Positions 10,516 to 24,344 of a DNA stretch of 64,000 nt are shown here, in pieces. The position numbers and the translations under genes are program-made. Source of the DNA: Panopea generosa (taxonomy: Eukaryota; Mollusca; Bivalvia; Adapedonta; Hiatellidae); assembly GCA_029582155.1 (NCBI GenBank), contig CM055895.1, forward strand, positions 10,640,544 through 10,704,543, given 5' to 3'. Under the pieces are notes generated by a model. It had not been told where the DNA came from. It saw nothing but the letters and a program-made list of their open reading frames with translations, and made no database searches. The number at the start of each line of letters is the position of its first letter. Within the stretch, counting starts at the first letter, position 1.

Positions 10516-13500
10516 AGTGTTCCACTTAAAATTGCAAAGTATCTTGTGACGTATCATTTGAGTCACGTGGTTACAAATTGTAGAAATTGTTACATATAAG
10601 AAAGAGTACGAATGACGAGAAGCAGTATACTACTGTTACTTATTTTTAGAATGTGGATTTTTTTTATCAATTATACAACTTCAATTAAAAACATCGTTGT
10701 TTTGTTATGTGTATAGGGGGAATTAAAATATCAAATCATTCGCATTTGATTTATGTATGATAATGATATGTTTTATTCCATGTATCCATTTTATTATACA
10801 TATCTGTTTAAATTTACAGCGATTTTCAGAATATACTATATAAAGATTCATATCTTAAGCCAGTCGAAGGTGTAATGTAAACTTCCTATCTCAACATAGT
10901 CTGTCTGTTTCAGTAAAATGTTACTTATAATGAATGTATTGTCCTTATTCGACTAGAATTGAATCTTCAGAAAATATGTTCATAACTAGTATAGTTACAT
11001 AGTATTTACAAACATATCCGTGTGAATCTTTGTACATAGTAGAGGCAATATGATTTACTAAGAAATGTACCCAAGTGTGGTATTTCTAGGACTTTAAAAT
11101 GTATAAAAGTAATGTCGCTTTATTGAAGCTGCAATTGTTAGTATGTCCTGCAGGTTTCCTACTACACGTGTTATGATATGCTCTTTGTTCATCTTGTGTT
11201 AATTTGAAAGTTATGCATGTACGCTATTACACTATGTCTGATAATATAAATCACAGTCAATTTATTACCTCAGGAAGCACCACGTATACAATGTACACAA
11301 ATAAATAAGCATGCATTGCCACCAACCGCGCACTACCAAGGCAATGTAAAAGTCCCATCGCATTCATTATACTTGTAATAAACATTTGTCATCTGTAAAT
11401 ACATATTTTCTTAACTCATGCATATCTAATTAATATGCGAACAGGTTTAAACATTTATCATCACTTTGTCATTATTCAAACTCGTATTTTTATTGTTTTC
11501 ATATTATGATTAATTAACTTATTGAGCTATTACCGTACAATGCGTCCAAGGCTAGACAGATGTTAATAATGTTATTTAATTTTGTATCTAGTCACTGTCT
11601 TGATTTTTTACCAGTTTGGCGTTGAGACTTTATGAAACTTAATTTAACTTTGTGTACTTCATATTTATATGTTTTATGAACAGCGTTATTATTTAAGTTT
11701 ATTCACAAATGGTTAATGTTATGAACACCACTTTTAATGTGTAATTTAATAAACACTTTATCCCAACTTATATACAAATGAAAATGATCAAATTTAGAAG
11801 TCATATTCGTCATTTACTGTGGGAGACACTATATTTCGGTGTTCATCCACTTCTACAACAGTTATTCATCCAATTAACGTTCATCACATCTTCTCCTCAT
11901 TCCGTGAACATTACGTCGACGTTTTATAAAACGTTGTGTAATAATACCACACTGTTGCACATATCTCTACAGACTGACGAAAAGCAGAAGTTTATTTTTG
12001 AAAATCATGATTTCTGAACGTGTGGAATTAACCCGTTCAGCTCTAATGTCTTGATGACAATAAAATAATACTTCGTTTATACATGTATGTTACTGACGGA
12101 CGACGAACTCACAATGGGGTGAATATTTTTTATAAATCCAATGTTTGAAAAATGTGTTACTTACGTGACTCACAACTGTTCTTTTATAATATAAGTCAAA
12201 CAGGGGAGGTAGGATTCAGCAAGCAACCACAATATCAAAAAATCAATAAATGCATAGCACAATCCTATTGATAGCAATATAATATACTCAGCACATTTTT
12301 AATTTTACCGGCCTATTTCACTGAAAACACGGCATTTTTCTTATAAATTTCACAATTTGCTTTATATTTTTGTGAAGTATATGCGCGCCTTAAGGCGCAT
12401 ATCATAACTTTATTTTATTAATTTTTATTGTGAGTTTTCCACACTTCCATGTTTTTATCATCGTAATCGTTTGACATCTTAACATTATCATCATTTAAAT
12501 TTTCATTTTCATCCCCTGAAGAAGGAATAATATATATTTCGAAAGCGCTCGGGTTTTTTTTTAATAATTTTAAAGAATTCAGTATTGTTTGGTGTATAAA
12601 TTAATGTTTAATAATCAATTTATTATCTCTCCCATATATGTAAAATTATAAAACAATAAAGATCATGTAATGACAAATTATGCTCATTGATTGTTCTTTA
12701 ATAGTTGTTGTATTGCAAATGAGAGATGAATTTAGACTATGGATTTCGTAATTTGTGATTAGTGTTTTAAGAGTTTTTTTAGTAGAAAAATGTTTTATTT
12801 AATAAAACCAACAGCAAAACGGCATCATCTAGCGAACTGAAAATGTTAAAAAATATAAACCCTATATGGTGTAGCTTTGGGCACGTTCCTATGTAAATGA
12901 GAACAAAGCAATACTACATCAAACAAAAGTATCTGTCTTGTCAATTTTTATTTTGGTATTTGATTTAACATGTATATATAAATAAGGAAAGGAATATTTT
13001 TAGTAATGCGTCATTGGTCCATATCACAATAATAAAGTTTTAATTAATGAGCTTTTAGACATAAAATCACATATATACGTCTTAAGCTTATAACAAACAA
13101 CCAGTTAACCCAACTTGGCGAAACCCGACCCTACGTCGGTGAGATTAACAATCAGTTTGTATTATATAGATGCACGTTGTCTACTAATTTATCATATTAT
13201 TACCACAGTCTTAAACAACAGCAGTACACAGTTATATGTAAATAAATTAAATGTTCTACTGTTAAATAGATACTTCAATTATTTATAAGTGTGATGAGTA
13301 AACTATACATCGAAATAGATATTTGTGTATTTCAATTGATGAACATATAAACATGCTTCCAACACTTTGATTATCGTAATTCTAAGTTTATGATATGTAG
13401 TACTGAGCTGGTGTTATCTCTTATTCCTACAAGAAACTTTAAAACAAATCTAAGTCCACACAAGTTTATTTAAGCCAGTCTGATGATAGCTTTATAAAAG

Positions 13501-13980
13501 AAGAATGTACTAGTATAGATAATTTACAAATTGAATAATGTAAATATATGTTAGTTTGTACAGCCGAGGTAAAACCAACGTTATAATATAAAATAAATTA
13601 AACGTAAATATATGTCCTGCCGGTGACGTACCATTTACAGTATACAGCCACCACAAACAGCATAATCTTAATTAAAACGAAGAATAACCACACCAGGTAC
13701 AGTACAAACATACAAGTTTAAATATAGGTGGAAAATACAAAATTGTGTTGTATTAAATAAATCACATATTATACAATAATGATAATAAAACAAATTTAAC
13801 AAATTTACCTTTCGAAATATCCAACCTCAAACTGATGTTCAAGGCTATGGAGTCAATTCAGGTTAAATATACATATTCTTGATTATAACTCATTTACATA
13901 TTGTGTCGTTCCATTCAAGTGCCAGTTTAGTGTGCTTATAAGCAATGCAAACATTAACATATAAAATATACTTCAACTAA
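10516..13980. other. Noncoding stretch
   Basis: No open frame with a recognisable domain; the longest (11,778-12,017) looks random. One near-palindrome centred on CCTTAAGG lies at 12,381-12,403. Nearby text CCTGAAGAAGG followed by CGAAAGCGCTCGG (12,517-12,553) resembles the 3' tail of some transposable elements, but I cannot assign a family. Confidence 0.45.
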
Positions 13981-14169
13981 GTTTAATCACGTATTTACAT
14001 AAGTAATCTGCCGCTGACTATATTTCATTTTATCTATATTCATAAAATTTTAATTATCTACCACATCATTATTTTCTACTTCAGTCCGTGTCTTAATATT
14101 GACTTTCTCAAACATTTGCGATTTAGTGCAGTTGGTTTGTGTTTGCCGTCGTATCTCTATGTTTCGAGT

Positions 14170-14545
14170 TTCAATTAAAATCGTGCTATATTTGGGAGCA
14201 ATCAAAATCTAACTCCGCTGTACTTATTATATGTTTACGTCCTGGGAGCAATCATATTTTGTCCCTGCAGTCTTTACTTTATTAATGTTTACATGGTGGG
14301 AGCAGCCATGTGTTATCCCGCTTTCTTTATTTTGTTTATGTTTACATTGTGGGAGCAGCAATGTTTTAATCCCTGCTGTCATTATTTTGGCAAACTTGTG
14401 CTAACCAGCTACATATATGTTTTGCCAGCAATTATGTTTAAGCACAAACACACTTTCCTTATGTTCATAATTTGATTACTGTACAGCTTTATTCAGCAAT
14501 AAGTGGTTACATTGTGGGAGCAGCCATGTTTTAGTCCATGTTTTA
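14170..14545. repeat. ~58-60-bp minisatellite with GGGAGCAGCCATG core
   Basis: Four to five diverged units, each with a GTTTACATTGTGGGAGCAG-like core followed by a pyrimidine-rich half. The same array with the same left flank (ATTATTTTCT-CTTCAGTC, then GTTTCAATTAAA) occurs at 51,340-51,880, so it belongs to the segmental duplication. Confidence 0.8.
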
Positions 14546-15029
14546 TCACTTCGACAACATTATCCGTGGTTACTTCAGCTGAGATTGCCATCAACTCTTA
14601 CACTGTTTCACCTACCGCACTGTTCGGTCTTCATGTTATCATGTTTTAATCTCTGAATTTTCCTGTGTGATCTTTAGTTTGACTCGTTCAATTTTCCTTG
14701 TTGGTCTTTGTGCTTTAGATGTGTTATTTCGGATTCCATGTCTACTACATTCTTTAGTATTTCAACATGTGCGTTGACCAGTTAACGTCATTAAATATTA
14801 TAAAAACGAGTTGACATATATGATTCAGTGTTGACAAGCTATGCTTATATATAAAATGATAGATATTTTGATGACAAAATGAAATGACATGTTCAAAGTA
14901 TCAAATGCGATTCTAATTAATAGGACGGTGACGACCATACTTTAGTAAATAATGACAAAATATGATTACTTGATAATATAAAAACATTGTTTGTTTAAAA
15001 GATGCAGTACACCCTGAACAGTGTATAAT

Positions 15030-15270
15030 ACTAAGCAACATAATATGACTTCTTATTGACAAGCTATTTATATATTTTAATAAAATATCATTTCGTATTG
15101 ACAAGCTATACATATATTTCAATAACATATCACTATTATTACATTGTAATAAAATATTTCATGTTGATAAGCTATATTTATATTTCAATTAAATATGATT
15201 TTGTATTGATAATTGAATAAAAAATTATTATGTGTTGATAAGCTATTATTAAAGTTAAATATGATATGGA
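15030..15270. repeat. Degenerate ~60-bp repeats (TTGATAAGCTAT)
   Basis: Four imperfect units containing TTGA(C/T)AAGCTAT, TATTTCAAT and AAATATGAT in the same order. Confidence 0.6.
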
Positions 15271-15544
15271 TTCTTGTGAACATGCTGTAATTTTATTTCA
15301 ATATTATATGATTTTGAATTAGATATGATCATATTTCAGAAAAAAATATCTCCTTGAGAAGGTATCACGCCATGTTAACAGTGTAAACCACGAGCAAAAT
15401 ACCAAATGCTTCAATCTTGTAAAAACTTGCTTTTTAGAACATTTTCTGTATTTACAAATTAAAGACGAAACATATTTCAAAACTATATACCAAGTTTCCT
15501 CACGTTAAGTTTCATTCGTTTGTGTTAGCATTTGTCATGTCTCA

Positions 15545-15804
15545 CTAAATGGTCAGTTTGGATTGTTCTAACAAGAGGGAAAATACCTTATGGCTGGATT
15601 GTCGGCGTAATAAAACACCAACTCCGGATTTTCTTCTCAAAGGGTTATTTAATATGACATGCAATACGATAAGATTTAATCAACATGTCTTCATCTGTGT
15701 TAAGCATTGTTGCTCACAGCGACAAATGTTTATAGTTATATTGGTATACTTTTATAAAACACTATCCCAGCACTAACGTCTACTGTGTTATTACTTCAAT
15801 AATA
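15545..15804 (-). other. 3' flank / 3' UTR remnant of the SLC22 pseudogene
   Basis: Matches 26,580-26,859 beside the intact gene: AATAAAACACCAACTCCGGA, GACATGCA-TACGA, TTAATCAACA-TTCTTCAT and TATACTTTTATAAA-CACT. Conserved between copies only by common descent as far as can be judged. Confidence 0.7.
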
Positions 15805-16139
15805 TTATTCAGAGCTTTGTGAACGTTTCCCAGTGGTAACATCTTCTGAAGGTTCCTCATTTCTGGTTGTATTTAAAGTGTCCTTCAGGACTAGACCTTT
15901 GGTTTCGTTGAATATCATAATGAGACATGCCGATGCTATCATCAACACTCTGCTCAGGATATACAGGAGCCCTGGAACCTCGCCATTCTAAATGAAAATT
16001 AACAAATTATTGTGTATGTGTTATAAGTCAACGGTTGTCTCATTATTTCCAATAATCATTTTTAATTAGATATGTGAAGTTGAACTAATTAATATTTGAA
16101 TGGTTTAATGTGACCATTGCTAAATTGGTAGTATAATTG

Positions 16140-16745
16140 AATGTTGTATAGAATTGGTTACAACCCAACTCATCAACAATGTATGTAATGGTATGTGGAC
16201 AGTCAGTAAATTAGTTTACATTTGAACCCAACTCATCAACCGATGTATGTAATTATATGTGGACAGTCAGTAAATAAATATACATTTGAACCAAACTCAT
16301 CAACCAATGTATGAAATGATATATGGACAGTCAGTAAATTAGTATACATTTAAACCCAACTCATCAACCGATGTATGTAATTATATGTGGACAGTCAGTT
16401 AATAAGTATACTTTTGAACCCAACCCATCACCAATTGAATGAAATTATATGTGGACAGTCATTAAATAAGTAAACATTTGAACCCAACCCATCACCAATT
16501 GAATGAAATTGTATGTGGACAGTCATTAAATAAGTAAACATTTGAACCCAACCCATCACCAATTGAATGAAATTGTATGTGGACAGTCATTAAATAAGTA
16601 AACATTTGAACCCAACCCATCACCAATTGAATGAAATTGTATGTGGACAGTCATTAAATAAGTAAACATTTGAACCCAACTCATCAACCAATGAATGTAA
16701 TTATATGTGGGCTACCAAAATATAGATTAAAACCCAACTGATCAA
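16140..16745. repeat. ~63-bp minisatellite in intron 7 of the SLC22 pseudogene
   Basis: About nine units of the type CCCAACTCATCAACC, ATGTATGTAATTATATGTGG, ACAGTCAGTAAATAAGTATA. Four consecutive units at 16,430-16,680 are nearly identical, a sign of recent expansion. The same family is in intron 7 of the intact gene and in the 24.85-26.07 kb array. Confidence 0.88.
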
Positions 16746-18127
16746 CAATAAGTAGGTATAGCGTAGTATGTAAAGTTATCGTCATTCAACTGCATAAGTT
16801 TGACAGGATGTAAAAAAAATAAAATTATATCATTACCAAGAAAACAATTTGTGGTGCAACCATAACACCAAGTCTCGCAGCTGTACTGTGTAATCCGTAT
16901 GCGATAGTCCTGATAGTGATATGAAAAAGAAAAAAATGTTTGAGTTTCTGTTGAAGATTAAGTCGTCAATTATATAATGAATGTACCAAGCATTAAAGTC
17001 ATTATCTAACAAACATAAAGACTTTGGCAATGAAAGTCTAACTATATAATTAAAAATACGTTGCTTAAACCACATATACTATATTGCAGCCAGAAATACG
17101 TTTTGATACACTCGTGATTTGCTTTAATTGTCAGTTAATCTGTAACCGTGGTAAATTACAGAAACGCAAAACATAAACATATGTATTCGATGAACACACC
17201 AAGTTGTAGTTTAAGTAATTAAAAACATAAACATGTTTTTTTTATAAATGGCCGTTACAGTAGAATGAATTAGCAATATATTTATAATTATATTGAGTTG
17301 AACTGCAGTCAAAATATTCTACATATTATTGTGGTCTAAGCTCTTTCAATTTAAATTTGTTTACGATATTAAAATTGTATTAACATATTTCTAAAATATG
17401 TCTTAAGAACATGAATGAATAATACTGTATACCTGACGACAGTAGGATAAAGCTCTGAAGTAAATATAATCATGGTCTTCCAGCCACACGCTTCTCCTAA
17501 TTTAGCCACTAGGGCTATAATGTTGGTAACATGTCCACTAATTGGCGAACCTTAATGAAGAATAAAAACACTTTACAAAACAGTTTTTTAATCTTGGAGC
17601 GTGTTTATATAAATTCAGTTTATCTAATGAAAATGTATCGTCAATTGTATTGATACTGATGTCAAGAAAATCAATATAATTGTTTGTTTTCATTGCATTG
17701 CGTTTGAATTATCTCAATGATTTACGATGAACGTAGCTTATATTAGTTGTAATCACATTTTATAACTGAGCATATTTCGTTTCCAGTAGCATTCCAATGG
17801 CAAATAAATGAATTAAGGCAATTCATTATACTGTTTTCACATACATACATATGTATTGTAAAACACCTACGGTTAAACCAGCTACACCAGACATGCTATA
17901 GAAGCCCAAGCATACGTTTTTCTACCAAACATTAATGAAATTAATGTCATTTAAATAATTGACTCTTAATAAGGTATTTACACGTAACATGGTATCAGTT
18001 TTTAAATTGTTATGCATTAACAATCAAGGACTTATATCGAGGAGGAAAAGAAAAACATTGTTTTAAACTTATTTATTTTTACTTCGATTGTGAAACAAGT
18101 TCTTACAACTTAGACAAATCACGCTCG

Positions 18128-18285
18128 AAGTCTTCCTGGGTAGTACCAGTACAAAGCATATGCGAAAAAAGTGCCTTGCTCAAGGACACCACACATAGCC
18201 GTAGCGGAGGATCGAAACCACGACCCTCCGATCATGGGTTCGGTGCTCTACCACTGGACCACAGCGCTCCACACACTGAAAAGCA
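18128..18285 (-). mobile_element. tRNA-derived SINE, family 1
   Basis: On the minus strand the head reads as a tRNA-like A box (GTGGTCCAGTGGTAGAGC) and B box GGTTTCGATCC (complement of 18,209-18,219). The body contains CCTTGAGCAAGGCAC and GCATATGCTTTGTACTGG. A second copy is at 45,716-45,832. Sits in intron 4 of the SLC22 pseudogene. Confidence 0.8.
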
Positions 18286-19961
18286 TTGACATGTTATTAA
18301 CGCTCGCGTACTCTTGCAAAATTTCGCGAAATCTTGTTTTCAATTATCTTAACATCCTTTCATCTCAGAAATACAAATCAAAACTCTTTCTTTGCTCAAT
18401 GAATATTCTCTTTAAATGAGACCATTCCCAGCAAATAGTATTTAAAATTATTGAAGTGCTTATGAAAACAAATATACGTTTACTGCAACTAAAACATCAC
18501 AAAAGGTACTTAATTTACTTAAGATTGCAATGATTTTGATTCAAGAGCATATTTCGTATTCAAATCATGATTTTGTATTCAAACCATTATTAAACATCTT
18601 AGATTACATAAAGTCTTAATTGTATATATAAGAAATCAATTGCATTTGTAATCTGAATGATTAAATTTTTAAATTATTAACTCTTCGTGTGCTATTTTAT
18701 CAGCATTTAGTAGAGATGTAAGTTTCCGATCCTTCTATTAAAGTCCTGGAAAAAATTTACGAAATAAATGAAAATGAGATAACCAAATACAAAAGATATT
18801 CCATGTGTCGATCATCTAATAGAAGAAAATAAAAAATTGGCATGCATGAAAAGGGAAAACAAATAACGTGTTCAGAATAATGTATATGGCAAAACTTACC
18901 AATTCGCCAAGAACATAACGATGATGGTTGCAGGGGCTTCCATTATGTTAACGAGGAAAATGTTTATATACAGATCGCCTGATAAACTCTTCACTCCAAA
19001 TGTAATACCATAGTAACCTTAGCTTGCAGCGAACCTGAATTTTAGCTTGCAGCTAACCTGAATTTACACCAAAATATAAATAGTGAAAAAACTTGACTTG
19101 AAAATTATTAATGAAATTAATATTTTACTTGCTTGCTTAATATGTTTACCAATATAGCAGAAGCACTTGCTAAATATAATTACCAATAATTCAGACGTAC
19201 TTGCTGAATATAAATACCAATAATTCAGACGTACTTGCTGAATATAACCAAGATAATAGCAAAGATAAATATTCCGCTCTTGTAATTAACATAAAAATAC
19301 AATGTCAAATATAGCATTCATATATGTCATATTCACCACTGACAGTATAAATATAATACATTGAATAACTGTATAGAAGCATATTTATACGTATCATATT
19401 TTATCCGTGAAATATCATCTGTTAAACACCTCTCTCAATAACAATATAATGTATTTATAACCATAATTTCAGCCATTATGTTTTTAATATAATTTTTTTT
19501 TTATTATTTGTTATGTAATAATCACGAGAAACAAAACTATGCAATAAATATTTGTGCAAAACGACATCTCACCAAATAAAAAGTAACGCAATTATCGTCT
19601 TAATGCTCTCCCTTGTCCTAAATAAGTCGATCACTGAATACTTTTTGTTTGATGCTTGGTGGGATTCTTCATGTAGCAATGATGTCAGTAAGGTCCGGCT
19701 TTTTTTATCGGTTCACTTTCGAAATGGCAGAAACTACCTTCTCGGCAACTTCAAATCGTTGCTTAGTTACTAACCAGCGAAAACGTTCTGGTACAAACCG
19801 TAAATACATATAGTGAACTATTAATTTATAATTTCAACTTGCGCATTCTATAACGTTATTCGTGCTATTACTTTCCGTATCGCTACTATAAAATTATTTA
19901 TTATCATTGTATTTACATGTTCCGATATTAATTGTTTTGAAAATATCACGTTTACTTAGTA

Positions 19962-19963
<2 letters not shown>

Positions 19964-19992
<29 letters not shown>
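19964..19992. repeat. (AT)n microsatellite
   Basis: About 14 AT units in intron 2 of the SLC22 pseudogene. Confidence 0.95.
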
Positions 19993-19994
<2 letters not shown>

Positions 19995-21789
19995 TAAATA
20001 GATATATTAGTTTTCTTACCACCACGTTACCAAAAATGGCACCCCAATAATTACAATGGTCAGATGAATTATCAAAGCAACAAGAGCAAACAGACCCGAT
20101 TCTAGCTCCCAAGATGGTGTAGCTACTTTCACTGGACGCAATTTTGATGATGCAAACTTTATTGTTAGCATGTACTGTACTGTCACAAAGAAACCAATAC
20201 TAAATTCAATTTGAAAATGCATTGTAGGGAACATTTCCCAGGAAACGAAAAAATAAGCAGTCACGCTGAAGTCTGTTTGTATCAGGAGAGCAAGAAAGAA
20301 TGTTGGTTTACGGCCTAATTAAATCTGACAGATGACCACAAATGAAACACCCAATCGACACCAAGGCCATTTGAATAGTCGTTATCATAGCAACGGTCCA
20401 CTTCCAGTCACACACAAGATCCCACTGAAGATAAAATAGAAAATATGACAATGTATGGGAAATGTTTGGAATAAAAACATTATTCCGCTTATATTTCTTA
20501 TAAGGATGTAGTTGATGTTGATATTATATTCATGTCAAATATCAGCATTTATAAACAATAATACAAGTCGTCAAAAACAAAAAATATATTTGTACAACAA
20601 AAGATGCGGATTTCAATGACAGCCACCACAACAAAATATATAAATTAATCAAAGTAAGGTACCAGCTACCACAACAGCATACAGATAATATATCAATTAA
20701 CCAAAGTAAGGTACATAGTATTACATATATACAGGAAAAGGCAAACAGGCAAACAGCTTAAATCTGGCTGACGGATGCAGCCGGTCTCGTCCTTGATCTA
20801 CTCATCCATCAAGCAGCCCCACGTCGTTATTAAACGAGACCGTGCAGATAAATCCAACCCAACTCTTCTGTTACAAGTACGACACTATGCACATATGTAC
20901 GTAAAACATAGAAGGTTCAAGTAAATACATAATTTACTGTTAATGCTGGCGTTATAAGGTTCCATCGGTAAAGTTGGGAGTAAAGTTAAAATTTTCACAG
21001 ATATATAAAAGTTCTTAGCAATTAGGTTTATTAAGATGATATTTTCTTTTAATAAGAAAATATGTGTCTATTATCGTATCTCTTTTCTATCAAATTAGTC
21101 GCAATGATAAATGCACCATACATGTACACCTAAACGTATGTATATATTATTTCACACACCTCTCTTTGCTTGATTAACTTAACTCTTTAAACTACCGAAT
21201 AAAATATTTTAGCATCGAACACAATTTAATAACCTCGAACCCAGTTTTATTAGTATTAATACACACCTCTGACACAATCGTAGTCATTTCGTCGTGCTAA
21301 AATTACTACTCAGTACAGCTATTGTCGGTTCCGTTTATTTTACACTCTCCTTTTAGTTCATCAAACTTGGTCCCATTTTCTATGTTGCTTTTTCCACCAA
21401 ACCCTGGGTCTTGTCCAGCGAATGTCATAGTGAATCATACTCTACGTGCTTACAGTCTTTCCCATGTGTACTATGATACACAGCAGCCATTGATAACTAA
21501 CACATCCTCCATGGTCTCGTATCAAATCTTCAAGTAAGACGTTGTCAATCATTTTCCTGATTGCTGAAAGCAATGTAAGCAAAATACAAGTATTTATTTC
21601 TTTTTAATTGGAAAAAAATCAATAAATTACATCACATTTACTATTTACAAGTATTTATAATCCTTGACGTAACTTCTCAAGCTCTTGTTCATTTCCTATG
21701 AGCGGTCCTTTGAATTTTGGGGTATTTTTCAATCGTATTTTATTCGTTGAAAAGTTGAAAAAATCGATTGCATAAGAGCAGAATACCTG

Positions 21790-22172
21790 TAAAATCAGGA
21801 TGAAACGTGAAATCAGTACAATTTAACACATAATCCAGTTGACAATCCCACTTGTGCCTCTTTAATTCGTCATTTAACTTTTACTTAAATGAAAATTCTG
21901 CCAATACACTACTTTATAATGTCAAACTAAGTCATCGTATCGTTATTAGGTGACAACATAACGTTATACACCTATTGTATATATTGTTCTGCATTTTTAC
22001 AAGCGTTATAATTGTTGAAAAAATAAGGCAGGATTAAAAAATATTAATTTAAGAGATATAAGTATCTAGGTTAAAACTGACGGCAAAAATAGATTAAAGT
22101 TATACTTATTACCTGATTTTAAATACACTCGTTTACTTATCATAACCGTTATCAACATCAATCATTATCATC

Positions 22173-22203
<31 letters not shown>

Positions 22204-22235
22204 TCATTATCATCGCCATCATCATCATTTTCAAA
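21790..22235 (-). other. Upstream block of the SLC22 pseudogene
   Basis: Paralogous to 3,740-4,165 and 34,270-34,500 (see the orphan block). It lies about 240 bp upstream of the pseudogene ATG, so it may hold the ancestral promoter or 5' UTR. The CAT microsatellite at 22,150-22,232 is its distal end. Confidence 0.7.
22150..22232. repeat. (CAT)n microsatellite
   Basis: Interrupted CATCATCAT tract of about 80 bases. Confidence 0.92.
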
Positions 22236-22974
22236 AGCAATAGGATTGTATCTTAACCGTTAGAATTCGCAACAGCATCGTAATCGACAACAGTGAAAAC
22301 AGTAACTGATACGATTATACTATGACTTTCCTAAAATATCTATTCTAATATACCTAAATTTGTTGTTAATGAAATGGCTTGATAAAAGTCATCAAGTGAC
22401 ATACAGAAACAATACAGTCTGAATTTGATTTTTCTGTATACAAAAGGCATTTATGTCATTTTAGGTCCGGTTCTAAAATTGATTCATTATCAATTAATGT
22501 TTAATTAATTAATGAGTGCTTTGCTAAACAAGTTTCCAGAAAAGTTTTGCATTTTACTTTTAAATTGATAATAATATTCAATATCACTGTAATCTGCACG
22601 TTTGTAGCTATCATATCAGTGTCGGAACTTATTAAAATTCCAATCATTAAATATGCGAAACAAAAACAAGAATGCGTTAATGAAAAAGAAGTGTCTGTAT
22701 TGTATAACGTTATTTTCAGAAATGAAAAAATAAAGAGAAAACAAGAGACGTAGAAGTTCAAATATACAGTTACAATCAATATTCAAACAGAAACAATCAA
22801 TATACATAAAAATTCATAAACATTTAGAACAATATAAAAGAGGTGACAACACGGTTTGCCGCCTTGAAGCAGTCAGTTGCCATTTTGGAACTTGAACCCG
22901 GTAGGTGGATCCACTCGATAACGTTCTTTCCCTATAATCATATTATAAAACGAAATAATGTGTATTTGACATCT

Positions 22975-23350
22975 CTTACCGAACTTCTATTTTTTCAAAT
23001 TAAAAATGAACAGAGAAAGGTTCTCATTTTATTGGGAGACAGCCATACGAATATAAAGGTATAATAAACAAAATAAAGCAAACAACAACATTATACAATT
23101 AGATAAATAATTTTATATTATATTCAATATGTTACAATCTAGGTTGGTTGTCAAACTGTACATTCAACAGACACACTGTACAAGTCGGTACGTCTACTTT
23201 AAAAATAATCATAAGATGCAAATTGAATTTGACGACGCATAATAAATAATTCACACATTATTAAGTATATCATAGAGCTAAGTTTTAATGGTGTTTGAGT
23301 TTTTAATGAAAGACATGTGTCCATGCATTCGATTTGTTAGCAAATTGTTG
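22975..23350. other. Duplicated distal flank, copy of 43,355-43,750
   Basis: Shared order: GGGAG-CA-CCATAC, AATAAAGCA, ACAATCTAGGTTGGT, ATGTACAAG-type text, TAATTGAAT, ATAATGAATAAGTCACACA-like text, CATAGAGC and CCATGCATTCGATTTGTTAGC. No gene seen. It marks the right part of each duplicated unit. Confidence 0.7.
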
Positions 23351-23419
23351 TGACGGGCTTCAAATGAATGTAATACAAGGTCAAACTATATATATTAGTA
23401 TGGTACTTTCTGAAAGTTA

Positions 23420-23660
23420 GGTGCTGGTCCCTGCTACTTCAGTGGATAACGTCTCTGGCCCTCATTCTGACACTAGAGGTCGTTTGTGCTATTCCCCGCC
23501 AGGCGACAATATATATGATAATTGGTAATGAACTAAGTTCACTGACTATGAGATCCCCAACACCTTATTTTGAGCAGAATTAGCCTGTGATTTGCAGATA
23601 TACTGTGTGCCCAGTACTTGTAAACCGCTTAGCAGATCTCCGGTGCATTGATATAATGTT
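23420..23660 (+). mobile_element. Possible tRNA-derived SINE
   Basis: CTTCAGTGGATAACGTCTC followed about 45 bases later by GGTCGTTTGTGCTATTCCCC looks like a worn A-box/B-box pair, and the segment is less AT-rich than its surroundings. No second copy was found in the window, so this is tentative. Confidence 0.35.
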
Positions 23661-24344
23661 GGGAAAATGTAAAAACACTGTCACTAATTCAAACAAACAC
23701 AATCAAAACTCTAGAGACGGACATATTGATAAAAACATATAATTTGTTTTAATTGTAATCAAGTTTCTTGAACTAAGAATATATTGTATGCAAAATGTTT
23801 AACGCATTTAAAATGTTTTTGGCATAAATCGATGCAGTAACCCATTAAATATCTCAAAGCAAGCGATTTATATTGGCCGTATGTAGAATTATGTTGTTAG
23901 TTGTCAGTGTCCCGCATATCAACAAATGAGAGTTTTCAATATATAAAACGCGTTTGACGCTATTTTTAATATAGGAATGGATATCATAACACATTAACGT
24001 TGATTAACGTGTTAAATATGTACATTTTTAATTCCAGTATCGCAAAGCGCAGAACACACCAAAGAAAGAAAATAAGTTTATTCGGTTTTATTGACTCTGT
24101 CCGCGGGGTAAATGAAAATTGAACATTTTCGTGTCCAATAGCACTGACTTGATCTTGATCAGGGTTATTTCTTAGCAACACTGAAATAACTGCGTAATTG
24201 CAAAGAACCAAATCTATTAGCTGTGTTTAATGAGGTATTGAGAGAAAAAAAGTTCTTGTGTCGAATAGTTTTTATTTCATGACGTACCGTTATTGGTAAT
24301 CCGTGTTTTTATATTTAAAGAGCATTGTTTGGATGGTTGATGGT

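Larger units (their letters stand above)
15805..21552 (-). pseudogene. SLC22-type organic ion transporter pseudogene, 8-exon copy
   Basis: All eight exons of the intact neighbour can be aligned: 21,552-21,267; 20,424-20,020; 19,798-19,573; 19,034-18,900; 17,930-17,851; 17,550-17,433; 16,909-16,837; 15,987-15,805. Lesions: TAG for Trp (21,444-21,442) and a 1-base insertion soon after in exon 1; a 1-base insertion in the GHLSDLIGRK motif (about 20,318) and a small in-frame loss before the end of exon 2; acceptor AG changed to CG, TAA at 19,707-19,705 and an 8-base deletion in exon 3; TAA at 19,021-19,019 in exon 4; both splice sites lost at exon 5; a 4-base deletion near the C terminus. Exons 6 and 7 remain open with sound splice sites. 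A dead tandem duplicate, not a retrocopy, since introns are kept. Confidence 0.93.

Noticed and set aside
19552..20264. Short open frames at SLC22 homology treated as separate genes
   Set aside because: They are exons 2 and 3 of the pseudogene (or its antisense), with lesions on both sides.
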